The position numbers and the translations under genes are program-made. Below, piece after piece: positions 1 through 11,992 of a stretch of 64,000 bases of DNA. This stretch comes from Actinomycetales bacterium (lineage in GTDB: Bacteria > Actinomycetota > Actinomycetes > S36-B12 > UBA5976), in NCBI GenBank assembly GCA_018969715.1, contig JAGWXT010000004.1, positions 98,197-162,196 on the forward strand. The letters run 5' to 3'. Each line of letters opens with the position of its first letter. Position 1 is the first letter of the stretch. Under the pieces are notes generated by a model. The model saw nothing but the letters and a program-made list of their open reading frames with translations. It searched no databases and was not told the DNA's origin.

Positions 1-840
1 GTCGAGCTGGTCCCGTGTCAGGTTCAGCTCGTTGATGCCGAGGCCGTAGTTGACGGTGCTGTCGAACTGCAGTGGCATCCCGGCGGCCAGGCGGTTGTAC
101 ACGACCTGGGCGACCTTGCCGAAGTCCTCCGGTCGACCCTCCCGCTCGACGAGGCTGGCGATGATGACCGCCTCGTATGGGGTGATGCCGCGCGCCTTCG
201 CCCGGGCCACGAGGTCAACGTCCGCCGCGGCGGTCTCGAACCGGCGAACCATCCGGCCCAGTACGGCATCAGCAGTGGCGGCCGGGTCAAGCTCATACGT
301 GGCGGGGAAGAGGAATCCCTCGACATTCTGGCCGGCATAGGCGGGCAGGCCCAGTGCCTGCGGGTTGTCGAGGACAGCCTGCAGGGACTCGGTGGACAGC
401 CCGGTTGCATCGGCCACACGGCTCACCACATCGGAGGCCGTACTGCCCTCGGGAATCACCACCCGGTCGACGATGCGCGTGGCAGGGTCGAGGAATCGCT
501 CGATCGCAGCTGCGGCGCTCATCTGGCGTCGCATCAGGTACGTGCCAGCGGCGATGCCAGCCGCTCGCGGATCAGCCTCGGTTGCCCTGATGAACGCCGC
601 CTGGCTGCGGACGACATCGGCGGTGACGAGGGTGGAACCGATCTGGCTGAGCGTCTGGCCGGGGCTGACCGAGATCGTCACCTCACCCGAGCCGGCCCCG
701 ACGTAGTCGTCGGCAGGCGGCTCGAGCAGTCGCAGACCAAGCAGGAGCAGCCCGCCGACAATCAGCAGGCCGAGCAGCACCGGGATGGCGCGCATGACCG
801 CTCGCTGGGTGCGCACACCGCGCGGGTCGGCCTCGCTCAT
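1..840 (-). CDS. mltG: Endolytic murein transglycosylase MltG (3' end outside window)
   Basis: Membrane-anchored lytic transglycosylase of the YceG/MltG family, which cleaves nascent peptidoglycan strands and sets glycan length. 280 codons are visible; the C-terminal part lies beyond base 1. After a short cytoplasmic N-terminus there is one membrane helix (about residues 17-36), then the LysM-like region (VTISVSPGQTLSQIG) and the YceG core. The motif IIASLVEREG, about residue 215, carries the family's catalytic Glu, and QFDSTVNYGLG follows as in the family. The ATG at 840-838 is preceded by a TACGCT -10-like box at 849-854, so the mRNA leader is probably very short. It is the last visible gene of the alaS-ruvX-mltG run, the usual actinobacterial order. 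Confidence 0.95.
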   Translation of the reverse strand, partial: MSEADPRGVRTQRAVMRAIPVLLGLLIVGGLLLLGLRLLEPPADDYVGAGSGEVTISVSPGQTLSQIGSTLVTADVVRSQAAFIRATEADPRAAGIAAGTYLMRRQMSAAAAIERFLDPATRIVDRVVIPEGSTASDVVSRVADATGLSTESLQAVLDNPQALGLPAYAGQNVEGFLFPATYELDPAATADAVLGRMVRRFETAAADVDLVARAKARGITPYEAVIIASLVEREGRPEDFGKVAQVVYNRLAAGMPLQFDSTVNYGLGINELNLTRDQLD

Positions 841-898
841 GACCCCTCAGCGTAGGACGCCCCGCCCGTCGGATGCAGCACCCAGCCACCCGCCGGGA

Positions 899-942
899 AC
901 GGGCTCAGGGCCGGCATGGAACGGGCTCAGGGCCGGCATGGA
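899..942. repeat. 22-bp perfect tandem duplication at the 3' end of ruvX
   Basis: The 22 bases at 899-920 are repeated exactly at 921-942. The second copy covers the last five codons and stop of ruvX (stop at 927-929); the first copy lies just past it. It is a recent slippage-type duplication with no obvious function. Confidence 0.85.
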
Positions 943-1387
943 TGCGGGTCGACGATCTCACCGCCGGGTTCACCGGTGTGGGTGATCCGCGCGAGGACCC
1001 CCTCCAGCAGGGCGACCGCCGCCCAGGCGTCCACCCGGCCCCGGCGCGCACGGGCATCGCCGAGCACCTCCCCCAACCGGCGGTCGGCCACGCGTGTCGT
1101 GAGTCGCTCGTCCACCAGCCGCACCGGCAGTGGCGCAACGGCGTGGGCAAGGGGCCCGGCGATGTCTCGGATCGCCTGCGCGGCCGGTCCCTGCCGGCCG
1201 CGCAGATCGATCGGCAGCCCGCAGATGAGTTCGTCAACCGGTCGCTCCCCCAGCAGCAGGAGCAGTTCGGACTGCAGGCGTTCCGGGTCGACCGTGCCCG
1301 ACATGGAGTCCAGTGGCACCGCCACCCCGCCCTGGGCGAAGGCGACCCCCGTCCTCGCCCGGCCGAGGTCCAGGGCGAGCAATCGGA

Positions 1388-1391
<4 letters not shown>
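927..1391 (-). CDS. ruvX: Holliday-junction resolvase-like RuvX / pre-16S rRNA nuclease YqgF
   Basis: RNase H-fold YqgF/RuvX protein, 154 aa, the family's usual length. The family processes the 5' end of pre-16S rRNA and has been proposed to resolve recombination junctions. The first acidic motif is visible at the N-terminus (LLALDLGRARTGVA), followed by QSELLLLLGERPVDELICGLP and a C-terminal VDERLTTRVADRRL (the family's DERLTT motif), then a DAWAAVALLEGVL helix. The start chosen is GTG 1391-1389, which overlaps the alaS stop as GTGA and places the RNase H motif at the N-terminus; longer readings of the frame lie inside alaS. Translational coupling to alaS is likely. Confidence 0.93.
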
Positions 1392-4111
<2,720 letters not shown>

Positions 4112-4118
4112 GCCAGCG

Positions 4119-4124
4119 ACCCTA
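4119..4124 (-). promoter_or_regulatory. Candidate -10 box for leaderless alaS mRNA
   Basis: TAGGGT (TANNNT type) on the minus strand ends 7 nt before the alaS ATG, at the same position as the rarA stop codon. Spacing resembles other leaderless starts in this window. Sequence-only inference. Confidence 0.4.
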
Positions 4125-5441
4125 CCCGCGCATCGGAGGGTCCAGGACCGCGCGGATCTCCTCCCACACCCGTCGATACCCCTGCTCGGCCCCCCGGTCA
4201 CTCGGCCGGTAGTACCGCCGCCCCGCCACGACCGCCGGGGCGTGCACCTGGGCCACCACGCCCGCCGGACTGTCATGTGGTGACACGTACTCACCGTCCC
4301 CCGCCCGCGCCCGGGAGGCGGCCAGCGACCGGTCGCGCAAATGACCGGGCACCGGACCGAGTCGGCCCGCGCGGATGTCGGCCAGAGCCTCGTCGATGGC
4401 GATCAGCACGGAGTTGGACTTGGGTGCCAGGCACAGCCCGATCACGACCTCGGCGAGCACGATCCGCGCCTCCGGCCAGCCGATGAGGGCAACCGCCTGG
4501 GCTCCGGCCACCGCGAGGGCCAGGGCGGCGGGGTCAGCCATGCCGATGTCCTCCGCGGCGCTGATCAGCAGGCGTCGCGCGAGGAATCGCGGGTCCTCAC
4601 CGGCCTGCGCCATCCGCGCCAGGTAGTGCAGGGCGGCGTCGACGTCGCTGCCGCGGACGCTCTTGATGAGTGCGCTGGCGAGGTCGTAGTGCCCGTCGCC
4701 GGCGCGGTCATGGGCGGGGGCGCCGTGCTGCTGAGCCCGGGCGATATCGGCCTCGTCGAGGGTGCCGCGCCACTGGAGCGGCTGGGCGCTCACCGCGGCC
4801 TCGAGCAGGTTCAGCGCCCGCCTGGCATCGCCACCGGCGAACCGGGCGATCAGCGCCACCGCTGCGGGGGTGAGGTGGACCGCGCCGGCATAGCCCTCCG
4901 GCGATGCGAGGGCACGCTCGAGCACCGTGGCGATGTCGTCATCCGACAACGGCTCCAGCACGATCAGCAGGGTTCGGCTCAGCAGCGGGGCGATGACGCT
5001 TACCGACGGGTTCTCCGTGGTCGCAGCGATCAGGGCCAGCCATCCGTTCTCCACGGCCGGCAGCAGGACGTCCTGCTGGGCGCGACTGAAGCGATGGATC
5101 TCGTCGAGGAACACCACCGTCGGGCGACCGATGCTGAGGTCCCGCCGTGCGGCATCAATGACCTCCCGGACCCGTGACACACCGGTCTCGACGGCGGACA
5201 GCACGATGAACTCACCCGCGGCGCGCTCCCCGATCAGCCGGGCGAGCGTGGTCTTCCCGCTGCCCGGCGGACCCCACAGCACCAGCGAGGGCACCATCGG
5301 CGGCGGCGTGGCCGCGGTGAGGAAGGCCAGCGGCGCACCCGGGGCGAGCAGGGCTGCCTGCCCGGCGAGGTCCGCCGGCCGCCGAGGACGCAGGCGCGCC
5401 GCCAGCGGCGCGCGATCGACCTCGAACAGGGAGGTCGACAT
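4122..5441 (-). CDS. rarA: Replication-associated recombination protein A (AAA+ ATPase)
   Basis: RarA/MgsA/WRNIP1 clamp-loader-like AAA+ ATPase, 439 aa, acting at stalled replication forks. Visible features: Walker A GPPGSGKTT near residue 60, Walker B VVFLDEIHRFSRAQQD, sensor 1 AATTENPS, arginine-finger region LLSRTLLI, then the lid and the tetramerisation domain (DYLARMAQAGEDPRFLARRL-type region) ending with GYRRVWEEIRAVLDPP. Start ATG at 5441. It lies between aspS (15 nt upstream) and alaS (10 nt downstream), the standard actinobacterial position. No missing residues noted. Confidence 0.96.
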   Translation of the reverse strand: MSTSLFEVDRAPLAARLRPRRPADLAGQAALLAPGAPLAFLTAATPPPMVPSLVLWGPPGSGKTTLARLIGERAAGEFIVLSAVETGVSRVREVIDAARRDLSIGRPTVVFLDEIHRFSRAQQDVLLPAVENGWLALIAATTENPSVSVIAPLLSRTLLIVLEPLSDDDIATVLERALASPEGYAGAVHLTPAAVALIARFAGGDARRALNLLEAAVSAQPLQWRGTLDEADIARAQQHGAPAHDRAGDGHYDLASALIKSVRGSDVDAALHYLARMAQAGEDPRFLARRLLISAAEDIGMADPAALALAVAGAQAVALIGWPEARIVLAEVVIGLCLAPKSNSVLIAIDEALADIRAGRLGPVPGHLRDRSLAASRARAGDGEYVSPHDSPAGVVAQVHAPAVVAGRRYYRPSDRGAEQGYRRVWEEIRAVLDPPMRG

Positions 5442-5456
5442 CGCTGTGGTGGCCGC

Positions 5457-7241
5457 TCAGTCCGACGCTGCCGCGTCGACGCCCGCCTCCGCGCGCTGGA
5501 CTGCGGTGATGGGCGTGGGGGCTCCCGTGAGCGGGTCATGCCCAGCTCCGGTCTTCGGGAAGGCGATGACATCTCGGATGCTGTCCGCTCCGGCGAGGAG
5601 CATGACAAGTCGGTCCCAGCCGAAGGCGATGCCGCCATGCGGCGGTGGCCCGAACTCAAGGGCCTCCAGGAGGAACCCGAACTTGGCCTCGGCCTCGGCG
5701 GGCGGGATTCCCAGCAGCTCGAAGACGGTGCGCTGCATCGGCGGGCGGTGGATGCGGATCGACCCACCCCCGATCTCATTGCCGTTGAGCACGAGGTCGT
5801 AGGCGTCGGCAAGGGCTGCAGCGGGGGCACTGGCGAAGTCCTCCTGCCAGCTGGGCACCGGTGCCGTGAATGGATGGTGGACCGCCGTCCAACCGCCTGC
5901 GTCATCCGGCTCGAACATGGGGGCGTCAACCACCCACAGGAACGCCCACACCGCCGGATCGGCCAGGCCGAGGCGGGCGCCGATCTCCAGGCGCACCGCT
6001 CCCAGCAGGGCGGTGGCGGCACGCGCGGATCCGGCCGCGAAGAACACCGCATCCCCGGGCAGCGCTCCGGTGGCAGGCGCCAGCCCCGCCCGTTCGGCGT
6101 CACTGAGATTGCGAGCCACCGGCCCACCCAAGCCGCCATCGGCATCGAGGGTCACGTACGCCAGCCCCTTCGCACCGCGCTGGCGGGCCCACTCCTGCCA
6201 CGCATCGAAGGCCCGCCGAGGCTGGCTGGCTCCCCCGGGCATGACCACCGCCCCGACATGCGGCGCCTGGAACACGCGCAACTGCGTGGCTGCGAAGAAG
6301 GACGTCAGGTCCACCAGCTCGCACCCGAACCTGATGTCGGGCTTGTCACTGCCGTAGCGGGTCATCGCCTCGGCATAGGTCAGCCGGGGAATCGCCGGGA
6401 TGTCCACGGCGCACTCGGCCGCCCAGATCGCCCGCATCAGCCCCTCGGCCAGCGCCATGACGTCCTCGCGGGTGACGAAGGACATCTCGATGTCCAGCTG
6501 GGTGAACTCCGGCTGGCGATCCGCACGGAAGTCCTCATCGCGATAGCACCGGGCGATCTGGAAGTAGCGCTCCAGGCCGCCCACCATGAGGAGCTGCTTG
6601 AACAACTGGGGGGACTGCGGCAGGGCGTACCAGGAGCCGGGGCGCAGTCGGGCGGGCACGAGGAAGTCGCGTGCACCCTCCGGCGTGGACCGGGTCAGCG
6701 TGGGCGTCTCAACCTCGGTGAAGCCGCGGTCGTACAGGTGCTCCCGAGCGATGCGGTTGACGCGGCTGCGCCGGCGCAGGGCGGCGGCCGGCCCATCACC
6801 GCGCCGCAGGTCGAGGTAGCGGTGACGCAGTCGGGCCTCCTCGCCGACTGCCCGATGCTCGTCGAGGCTGAATGGCAGCGCACGTGCGGCCCCGAGGATC
6901 GCCAGCGAGTCGGCGAGGACCTCGATCTCGCCGGTTGCCAGCTCCGGGTTCTCATTGCCCACTGGACGCCGCCGCACGGTGCCGTCAACCCGAATGCACG
7001 ACTCCGGGCGCACCGGCTCCTGACCGGGGACCGTGAGCGCTTCGGCACCCTCCCCAGGCGCGGCAGCACCCTCCCCGGGTGCGGTGGCATCGGCGAGGAC
7101 CACCTGCACCACCCCGCTGGCATCCCGCAGGTCAATGAAGGCCATGCCGCCGTGATCGCGGACGCGCGCCGCCCACCCGGTGAGCGTGACCGCTGTCCCG
7201 ATCTGCTCGGCGGTCAGACGACCGGCCTCATGTGTGCGCAC
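5457..7241 (-). CDS. aspS: Aspartate--tRNA(Asp/Asn) ligase
   Basis: Class IIb AspRS of the long bacterial type, 594 aa. An N-terminal OB-fold anticodon domain ([20 protein letters not shown]) is followed by the catalytic core with motif 2 ([19 protein letters not shown]) and motif 3 ([19 protein letters not shown]); the GAD insertion lies between them. The start is GTG 7241-7239 (MRTHEAGRL), preceded by a GAGGAGG ribosome-binding site about 8 nt upstream; the start overlaps the hisS stop by 14 nt. Absence of an AsnRS in view is not informative for this window, so the Asp-only versus Asp/Asn specificity is left open. Confidence 0.97.
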   Translation of the reverse strand: MRTHEAGRLTAEQIGTAVTLTGWAARVRDHGGMAFIDLRDASGVVQVVLADATAPGEGAAAPGEGAEALTVPGQEPVRPESCIRVDGTVRRRPVGNENPELATGEIEVLADSLAILGAARALPFSLDEHRAVGEEARLRHRYLDLRRGDGPAAALRRRSRVNRIAREHLYDRGFTEVETPTLTRSTPEGARDFLVPARLRPGSWYALPQSPQLFKQLLMVGGLERYFQIARCYRDEDFRADRQPEFTQLDIEMSFVTREDVMALAEGLMRAIWAAECAVDIPAIPRLTYAEAMTRYGSDKPDIRFGCELVDLTSFFAATQLRVFQAPHVGAVVMPGGASQPRRAFDAWQEWARQRGAKGLAYVTLDADGGLGGPVARNLSDAERAGLAPATGALPGDAVFFAAGSARAATALLGAVRLEIGARLGLADPAVWAFLWVVDAPMFEPDDAGGWTAVHHPFTAPVPSWQEDFASAPAAALADAYDLVLNGNEIGGGSIRIHRPPMQRTVFELLGIPPAEAEAKFGFLLEALEFGPPPHGGIAFGWDRLVMLLAGADSIRDVIAFPKTGAGHDPLTGAPTPITAVQRAEAGVDAAASD

Positions 7242-8484
7242 CCGGCACCCTCCTCACGAGATCCTCGACGAGCAGGTCCTCGTCGACTTCGTCCTGCTCT
7301 GATCGACGCAACTGTCGCACCGTCGCGGAGCCGGCCGTCGCGCCCATGATGACGGCAACCTCGGCACCGCTGCGGTCGGCGGCCCGCATTCCCGCCTTGA
7401 GGCCGCGCCCATCGAAGAGCATGTCGGCAGCGATCCCCCGTCCTCGCAGGAGTGCCAGCAGCCGGACCGCCCGGTGCCGGGCCGGCTCGCCGAGGGCGAT
7501 GACGAAGACTGCACATCGGCCAATGCCCGACCCCGCCGGCGACTGCTCCTCCAGCGCCAGCAGGGTGCGATCGACACCGATGCCCCAGCCGATCCCGGAA
7601 AGGTCCGGCCCGCCGAGGGCTGCCATGAGGCCGTCATAGCGGCCACCGCCGCCGATTCCCGATTGCGCACCGAGGCTGGGCAGGGTGAACTCGAAGGTGG
7701 TCCGGGTGTAGTAGTCCAGGCCGCGCACGAGCCGGGGGGCCGGCTCGGACTCGACACCGCTGTCGGCGAGGAATCCCAGCACAGCGGCATGGTGGGCAGC
7801 ACAGTCGGCGCACAGCTGGTCGACGATGAGCGGCGCAGCTGCGAGCTGCTCCTGCACCTGTGGCCGCTTGTCGTCGAGGACACGCAGCGGGTTGATCGCC
7901 ACGCGCGCGCGGGTGGCGGGATCGAGCTCACATCCGGCGAGGAACTCCTGCAGGCGGGCACGATAGGCCGGCCGACAGGCAGCGCATCCGAGGGAGGTGA
8001 TCCCGAGGATGTAGTCGCGCACCCCCAGGCGCTGGAACCCCAGATCGGCCAGGGCGATCACCTCGGCATCGAGGGCCGGATCCGCGGATCCGATGGCTTC
8101 GATGCCCACCTGCTGTAACTGCCGGTACCGCCCCCGTTGAGGGCGTTCAGCGCGGAAGAACGGTCCGGCATAGTGCACCTTGATCGGAAGCGGCCCGACG
8201 GCGAGGCCGTGCTCAATCACCGCCCGCATCACGCCGGCGGTTCCCTCCGGACGCAGTGCCATGGATCGGCCGCCCCGGTCGTCGAAGGTGTACATCTCCT
8301 TCGCCACGACGTCGCTGGCCAGCCCGACGCCTCGCTCGAAGACGGCGGAATCCTCGAAGACCGGCAGTTCCACCGGCTCGTAGCCGGCCAGGCGGGCCGT
8401 CGCCACGAGGGCGTCCCGCACCCGGGTGAAGCCCCACGACCGCGGCGGCAGGTAGTCGGGCACGCCCCGCGGAGCGGTGAGCAT
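7228..8484 (-). CDS. hisS: Histidine--tRNA ligase
   Basis: Class II HisRS, 418 aa. Diagnostic motifs are [19 protein letters not shown] (motif 1 region), [20 protein letters not shown] (motif 2), [15 protein letters not shown] (histidine-specific HisA motif) and [14 protein letters not shown] (motif 3), with a C-terminal anticodon-binding domain. The ATG at 8484-8482 was chosen because it gives the normal start [13 protein letters not shown] and overlaps the upstream hydrolase stop by one base (TGATG); an open frame extending 100 codons further lies inside the hydrolase gene. It runs into aspS with a 14-nt overlap. Confidence 0.97.
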   Translation of the reverse strand: MLTAPRGVPDYLPPRSWGFTRVRDALVATARLAGYEPVELPVFEDSAVFERGVGLASDVVAKEMYTFDDRGGRSMALRPEGTAGVMRAVIEHGLAVGPLPIKVHYAGPFFRAERPQRGRYRQLQQVGIEAIGSADPALDAEVIALADLGFQRLGVRDYILGITSLGCAACRPAYRARLQEFLAGCELDPATRARVAINPLRVLDDKRPQVQEQLAAAPLIVDQLCADCAAHHAAVLGFLADSGVESEPAPRLVRGLDYYTRTTFEFTLPSLGAQSGIGGGGRYDGLMAALGGPDLSGIGWGIGVDRTLLALEEQSPAGSGIGRCAVFVIALGEPARHRAVRLLALLRGRGIAADMLFDGRGLKAGMRAADRSGAEVAVIMGATAGSATVRQLRRSEQDEVDEDLLVEDLVRRVPGAHT

Positions 8485-9236
8485 CACCTGGACTCCGCCG
8501 AGTCCGACCGGGCAGGGGGGAGGTCGCGCAGGAACGGATTGGTGCGCCGCTCCGCGCCCATCGACGTTGCCGGTCCGTGACCGGGCAGGATCGGCATGTC
8601 GTCGGCGACGTGACTGCCCAGCAGCCGCAGCGAGGCCGACATCGCCCCCGGATTGCCACCCGGCAGGTCTGTGCGGCCGATGGAACCGGCAAAGATCAGG
8701 TCGCCCGAGACCAGCACGGCGTCCACCACGCCAGCGCCTGCCGGCTCCGCGCGCGCGGCGACGCCGGCAGCCGAGCGGCAGGTCAGGACGCACGAACCCG
8801 GCGTATGCCCCGGTGTGTGGAGAACGTCGAGGAGGAGGCCGGCCAGGGTGAGCTGCTCGGGCAGTGCACGCAGGTCCGCCGGGAGGACATCAGGCACCCC
8901 TCCCACCATCGCAGCGAGGGCCGTCGCTCCCTCCCCGAATCCCGCGAGTGGATCGCGGAGCAGCCAGTGGTCGGCCTCGTGACAATAGGCCGGGATTCGA
9001 TGTATCTGGCAGACCTCGACCAGCGACCACACGTGGTCGAGGTGACCGTGGGTGAGGACCACGGCGGTTGGCAGCAGGCGATGCCGCGCGAGTACCTCGG
9101 TCAGGCGGGGCAGGCAGTCCTGACCCGGGTCGATGATGACGCACTCAGCGCCGGGATGGGCCGCCAGCACGTAGGTGTTCTCGCTCCAGATCCCGGTGAC
9201 GAACCCCTCGGTGAGCACGCACACCTCCTCACTCAT
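8484..9236 (-). CDS. Metallo-beta-lactamase-fold hydrolase (glyoxalase II-like)
   Basis: MBL-fold zinc hydrolase of the hydroxyacylglutathione-hydrolase-like group, 250 aa; substrate unknown. Zinc motifs are [14 protein letters not shown] (HxHxDH), [11 protein letters not shown] and the final [10 protein letters not shown] homologue commonly sits beside hisS and a cyclophilin gene in actinobacteria. Start ATG 9236-9234 ([11 protein letters not shown]) begins the fold. The frame stays open upstream through an 11-copy 12-bp repeat that would encode ASVG units; I treat that as untranslated because it is outside the fold. No clear Shine-Dalgarno is seen before this ATG, as the region is repeat DNA. 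The stop overlaps the hisS start. Confidence 0.85.
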   Translation of the reverse strand: MSEEVCVLTEGFVTGIWSENTYVLAAHPGAECVIIDPGQDCLPRLTEVLARHRLLPTAVVLTHGHLDHVWSLVEVCQIHRIPAYCHEADHWLLRDPLAGFGEGATALAAMVGGVPDVLPADLRALPEQLTLAGLLLDVLHTPGHTPGSCVLTCRSAAGVAARAEPAGAGVVDAVLVSGDLIFAGSIGRTDLPGGNPGAMSASLRLLGSHVADDMPILPGHGPATSMGAERRTNPFLRDLPPARSDSAESR

Positions 9237-9239
9237 CTT

Positions 9240-9371
9240 GACACTGGCCCCGACCCTGGCCCCGACCCTGGCCCCGACACTGGCCCCGACACTGGCCCCG
9301 ACACTGGCCCCGACACTGGCCCCGACACTGGCCCCGACACTGGCCCCGACACTGGCCCCGACACTGGCCCC
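9240..9371. repeat. 11 x 12-bp tandem repeat (GACACTGGCCCC)
   Basis: Eleven contiguous 12-bp units, nine identical and two (9252-9275) with one A-to-C change. It lies three bases before the MBL hydrolase ATG, between divergently transcribed genes. All frames through it are open: minus strand ASVG units, plus strand TLAP units. It must either be transcribed as the hydrolase leader or separate the promoter from the gene. Confidence 0.95.
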
Positions 9372-9480
9372 AGTAGGCGGGCCCAGCACCCCCACCGGCA
9401 CGTGCGCAATGTTGCGATTCGGTTGCAGTTGCCCGCGGACGGGGGTTTGCGGTCGTCCGGGGGTCGGTTATGCGAGAACC

Positions 9481-9486
9481 TAGACT
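9481..9486 (+). promoter_or_regulatory. Candidate -10 box of the cyclophilin operon
   Basis: TAGACT followed by six bases and then ATG at 9493. The spacing equals that of the other leaderless starts in the window, so transcription would begin at or next to that ATG, 95 nt before the cyclophilin start. Bases 9372-9480 hold no other recognisable element. Confidence 0.45.
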
Positions 9487-9492
9487 CCCATG

Positions 9493-9591
9493 ATGCGTCC
9501 GCCTGCGTCATCACCACGCGGCCGCGGCGCGGCAGTCAGACTGGGTGATCCGGGCTTTCCGGACCTCCATAGCGGGAAGGGACGGCAGTGA
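9493..9591 (+). CDS. Possible 32-aa leaderless leader peptide
   Basis: A 32-codon frame begins at the ATG placed exactly six bases after a TAGACT -10 box and ends in a TGA that overlaps the cyclophilin GTG start as GTGA. The peptide is basic and rich in Pro, Gly and Arg (start [10 protein letters not shown], end HSGKGRQ) and matches no family I know. Position argues for translation coupled to the downstream gene; alternatively it is just a 95-nt leader that happens to be open. No codon-bias test is possible on so short a frame. Confidence 0.4.
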   Translation: MRPPASSPRGRGAAVRLGDPGFPDLHSGKGRQ

Positions 9592-10469
9592 CGAGCCGGA
9601 AGCATGAGCGAGACCTCGCTCGGGCGCGGGCCCGCCGACGTGAGGTGCGCGATGAACGGGCGCGCCGGCGACGGGTGATCGCCCTGATCACCGTCGGTGC
9701 ACTGGCGGTCATCGCCGTGGGTTCGGCGGTGGCGGCCCTCATCGGCCTCGGGATCTCCGGTTCTGCCAGCGACGGCAGTCAGGTGACTGCGGCCGCCGAG
9801 AGCCCCACCCCGTCACCCGCAGCCGATCCCGTCGAGCCATCACCGTCCGCTGCCGCCGCTGACCCGGCTGCCGACACAGCCGTGGGACAGCCGGTTGCCG
9901 GATGCTCCCCACCAGGATCCTTCCGCGGGCCCGGTGCAACGTTCTCGGTGGCTCCGACGCCTCCCGCCACTCCGCCGGCGCTTGCGCTGTGGACGCTCGC
10001 AACCAACTGCGGCTTCATTCTGATCGAACTCGACGCTGCGGCCGCGCCTGCAACCACCGCCTCACTTGACTTCCTCAGCGAGCAGGGCTACTACGACGAG
10101 ACGTTCTGTCATCGCCTCACGACGACGGGGATCTTCGTCCTGCAGTGCGGGGACCCGACCGCCACCGGCACCGGAGGCCCGGGCTACCAGCTGGCGGAGG
10201 AGAACCTGCCCGCGGCCGGGGAGCGGAACTACCCGGCCGGAACGGTGGCGATGGCCCGCACGGCTCAGCCTGGCAGCACCGGCAGCCAGTTCTTCCTCGT
10301 CTACGACGACACGACGCTGAACCCCGACTACACCATCGTCGGACGGGTGGTGCAGGGTCTCGAAACCCTCCAGGCAATCGCTGCGGCCGGGGTTGAGGGG
10401 GGCGGAACGGACGGATTCCCCACCCAGCCGGTGTTCATCACCAAGGCCCGCGTCGGGGGAACCCCATGA
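9588..10469 (+). CDS. Membrane-anchored cyclophilin-type peptidyl-prolyl isomerase
   Basis: 293 aa. A strongly basic N-terminus (RARARRREVRDERARRRR) precedes one membrane helix at about residues 31-55, then a Pro/Ser/Ala-rich linker (about 60-110) and a cyclophilin domain from about residue 125 to the end, predicted outside the cytoplasm. Fold motifs: GFILIELDAAAAPATTASLDF, YYDETFCHRL, and MARTAQPGSTGSQFFLVY. The canonical catalytic Arg (FHR) corresponds to CHRL here, so the key residue is kept while Phe is replaced by Cys. GTG start at 9588 with GGGAAGGG about 8 nt upstream. It overlaps the next gene by four bases. Confidence 0.9.
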   Translation: MTSRKHERDLARARARRREVRDERARRRRVIALITVGALAVIAVGSAVAALIGLGISGSASDGSQVTAAAESPTPSPAADPVEPSPSAAAADPAADTAVGQPVAGCSPPGSFRGPGATFSVAPTPPATPPALALWTLATNCGFILIELDAAAAPATTASLDFLSEQGYYDETFCHRLTTTGIFVLQCGDPTATGTGGPGYQLAEENLPAAGERNYPAGTVAMARTAQPGSTGSQFFLVYDDTTLNPDYTIVGRVVQGLETLQAIAAAGVEGGGTDGFPTQPVFITKARVGGTP

Positions 10470-11956
10470 CCGTCCTCCCGCGGCCAACAGAGCTCGATGA
10501 GCCTCGCGGAGTGCCCCCGCTGGATGCGGCCAGTCCCCCTGCGGGCAGCGACCCGAGCACCTCCCTCACGGACGCCAGTCCCCCTGCGGGCAGCCACCCC
10601 GACACCACGGTCACGACGCAGTCGTCGGGACGACTCGCACCCCCGCCGCCGCGGCTCGCACCCCCGGTGCCGGTGGTGACCCGCATCGCGCCAGCCGCAC
10701 GCCCGACCCGCGTCCCCGCCGACCCCGCCGCCCATGCCGCCGCCCATGGTCGCGTCGCGGAGCATGGCGAGGTCTATGTCCGCCTGCCTCAAGGAGGAGA
10801 GCATCAGGTCGGAACGTGGGCCGCCGGTGACCCGGTACAGGCGTTCGCGTTCTACGGGGTGAAGTACGCCGACATGCTCACCGACATCGAGGTGACCCTC
10901 GTTCGCATTCAGGAGGGTCGCGGTCGACCGGAGGACGCAACGCGCCTGGCCGCACGGTACGCCGAGCAGTCGCAGCAGCCCACGTGTGTCGGCGACCTGG
11001 CAGCCCTCGACGCCGCACTGAGCGACCTCGCCGCCGCCGCCGCGGAGGCCGTCAATCGCATCGCCGCGGAACGCGCCGAGCAGCGGGCGGCCGCACTGAT
11101 CGAGCGCACCGAACTTGTCGAGCGCGCGGAGGCGCTGGCGGAGTCAACCGCCTGGCGGGCCACCGGTGAGGAGTTTCGGACCCTCGTCGCGCAGTGGCAG
11201 TCCGGCACGCGGCTGGATCGATCCGCCGAACAGGCCCTCTGGCAGCGACTTGCGCGGGCGCGCGCAACCTTCGATCGGCGTCGCAAGGCCCACTTCACCG
11301 AGCTCACGCGCAGCCAAGCGGAGGGGCGGTCGGCGCGGGCCGCCCTGGTGGCGCGGGCAGAGGCCTTGTCGACGTCCCGGGACTGGGCTGCAACGGCGCG
11401 AGCCTTCCGAGACATCGTCACCGAGTGGAAGGCGGCGCCACGTGCCTCACGGGAGGATGAGCAGCGGTTGTGGCAGCGCCTGAGTGCCGCCCAGCGCACC
11501 TTCTTCGATGCGCGCACGGCAGCACTTGCCGCGAGCGCACAGGCGAGTGCGTCGAGCCTGGCCGCGCGGACCGCTGTCGTGGCGCGAGCGGAGGCGCTGC
11601 TGCCCTGCACCGACCCAGCGGCGGCCATGACCGCTCTGCGGGCGCTGACCGAGGAGTACTCCCAGTGCGCCCCCCTGCCGCCCAAGGAACGCCAGGCATG
11701 CGATCGCCGACTCCGGGCCGTGGAGGAGGCAATCCGTACCGCGGCGCGGCGCGATCATCAGCGCACCGATCCGGCCAAGGCTGAGCGCGCCCGGACGACC
11801 CTGCGCCTCCTTGGTGGCCGCCTGGAGCGCCTCCGCGCGGACCTTCAAACAGCAACGACAGATGAGCAGCGGACGCGGCTCACCAGTGACATCGCCCAGC
11901 AGCAGGCCCTTGTGGACGCAGCCGAGGCGGCACTCGCCGACTTCCTGCGACCCTGA
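10466..11956 (+). CDS. DUF349-domain protein
   Basis: 496 aa, cytoplasmic, function unknown. The first about 75 residues are low-complexity and contain a repeated PPAGS stretch; a small domain follows (VYVRLPQGGEHQVGTW) and then several DUF349 helical repeats with the recurring pattern WRATGEEFRTLVAQWQSG / WAATARAFRDIVTEWKAAPR and RLWQRLSAAQRTFFDAR. The C-terminus is a coiled-coil helix. ATGA overlap with the cyclophilin gene indicates coupling. The cyclophilin-DUF349-relA neighbourhood is conserved in actinobacteria. The family is poorly understood, so no function is proposed. Confidence 0.88.
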   Translation: MTVLPRPTELDEPRGVPPLDAASPPAGSDPSTSLTDASPPAGSHPDTTVTTQSSGRLAPPPPRLAPPVPVVTRIAPAARPTRVPADPAAHAAAHGRVAEHGEVYVRLPQGGEHQVGTWAAGDPVQAFAFYGVKYADMLTDIEVTLVRIQEGRGRPEDATRLAARYAEQSQQPTCVGDLAALDAALSDLAAAAAEAVNRIAAERAEQRAAALIERTELVERAEALAESTAWRATGEEFRTLVAQWQSGTRLDRSAEQALWQRLARARATFDRRRKAHFTELTRSQAEGRSARAALVARAEALSTSRDWAATARAFRDIVTEWKAAPRASREDEQRLWQRLSAAQRTFFDARTAALAASAQASASSLAARTAVVARAEALLPCTDPAAAMTALRALTEEYSQCAPLPPKERQACDRRLRAVEEAIRTAARRDHQRTDPAKAERARTTLRLLGGRLERLRADLQTATTDEQRTRLTSDIAQQQALVDAAEAALADFLRP

Positions 11957-11992
11957 CCGACCCGCCGGCGCCCGGCCCGCCGGCCCAGCCGT

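Noticed and set aside
5538..7349. Long open frame of 603 codons on the plus strand across aspS
   Set aside because: It is antisense to a clear AspRS. High GC gives long open shadow frames; no family motif is present.
9237..9401. ASVG-repeat N-terminal extension of the MBL hydrolase
   Set aside because: The fold and a proper ATG begin at 9236; the extension is only repeat DNA. Kept as an open question in the findings.
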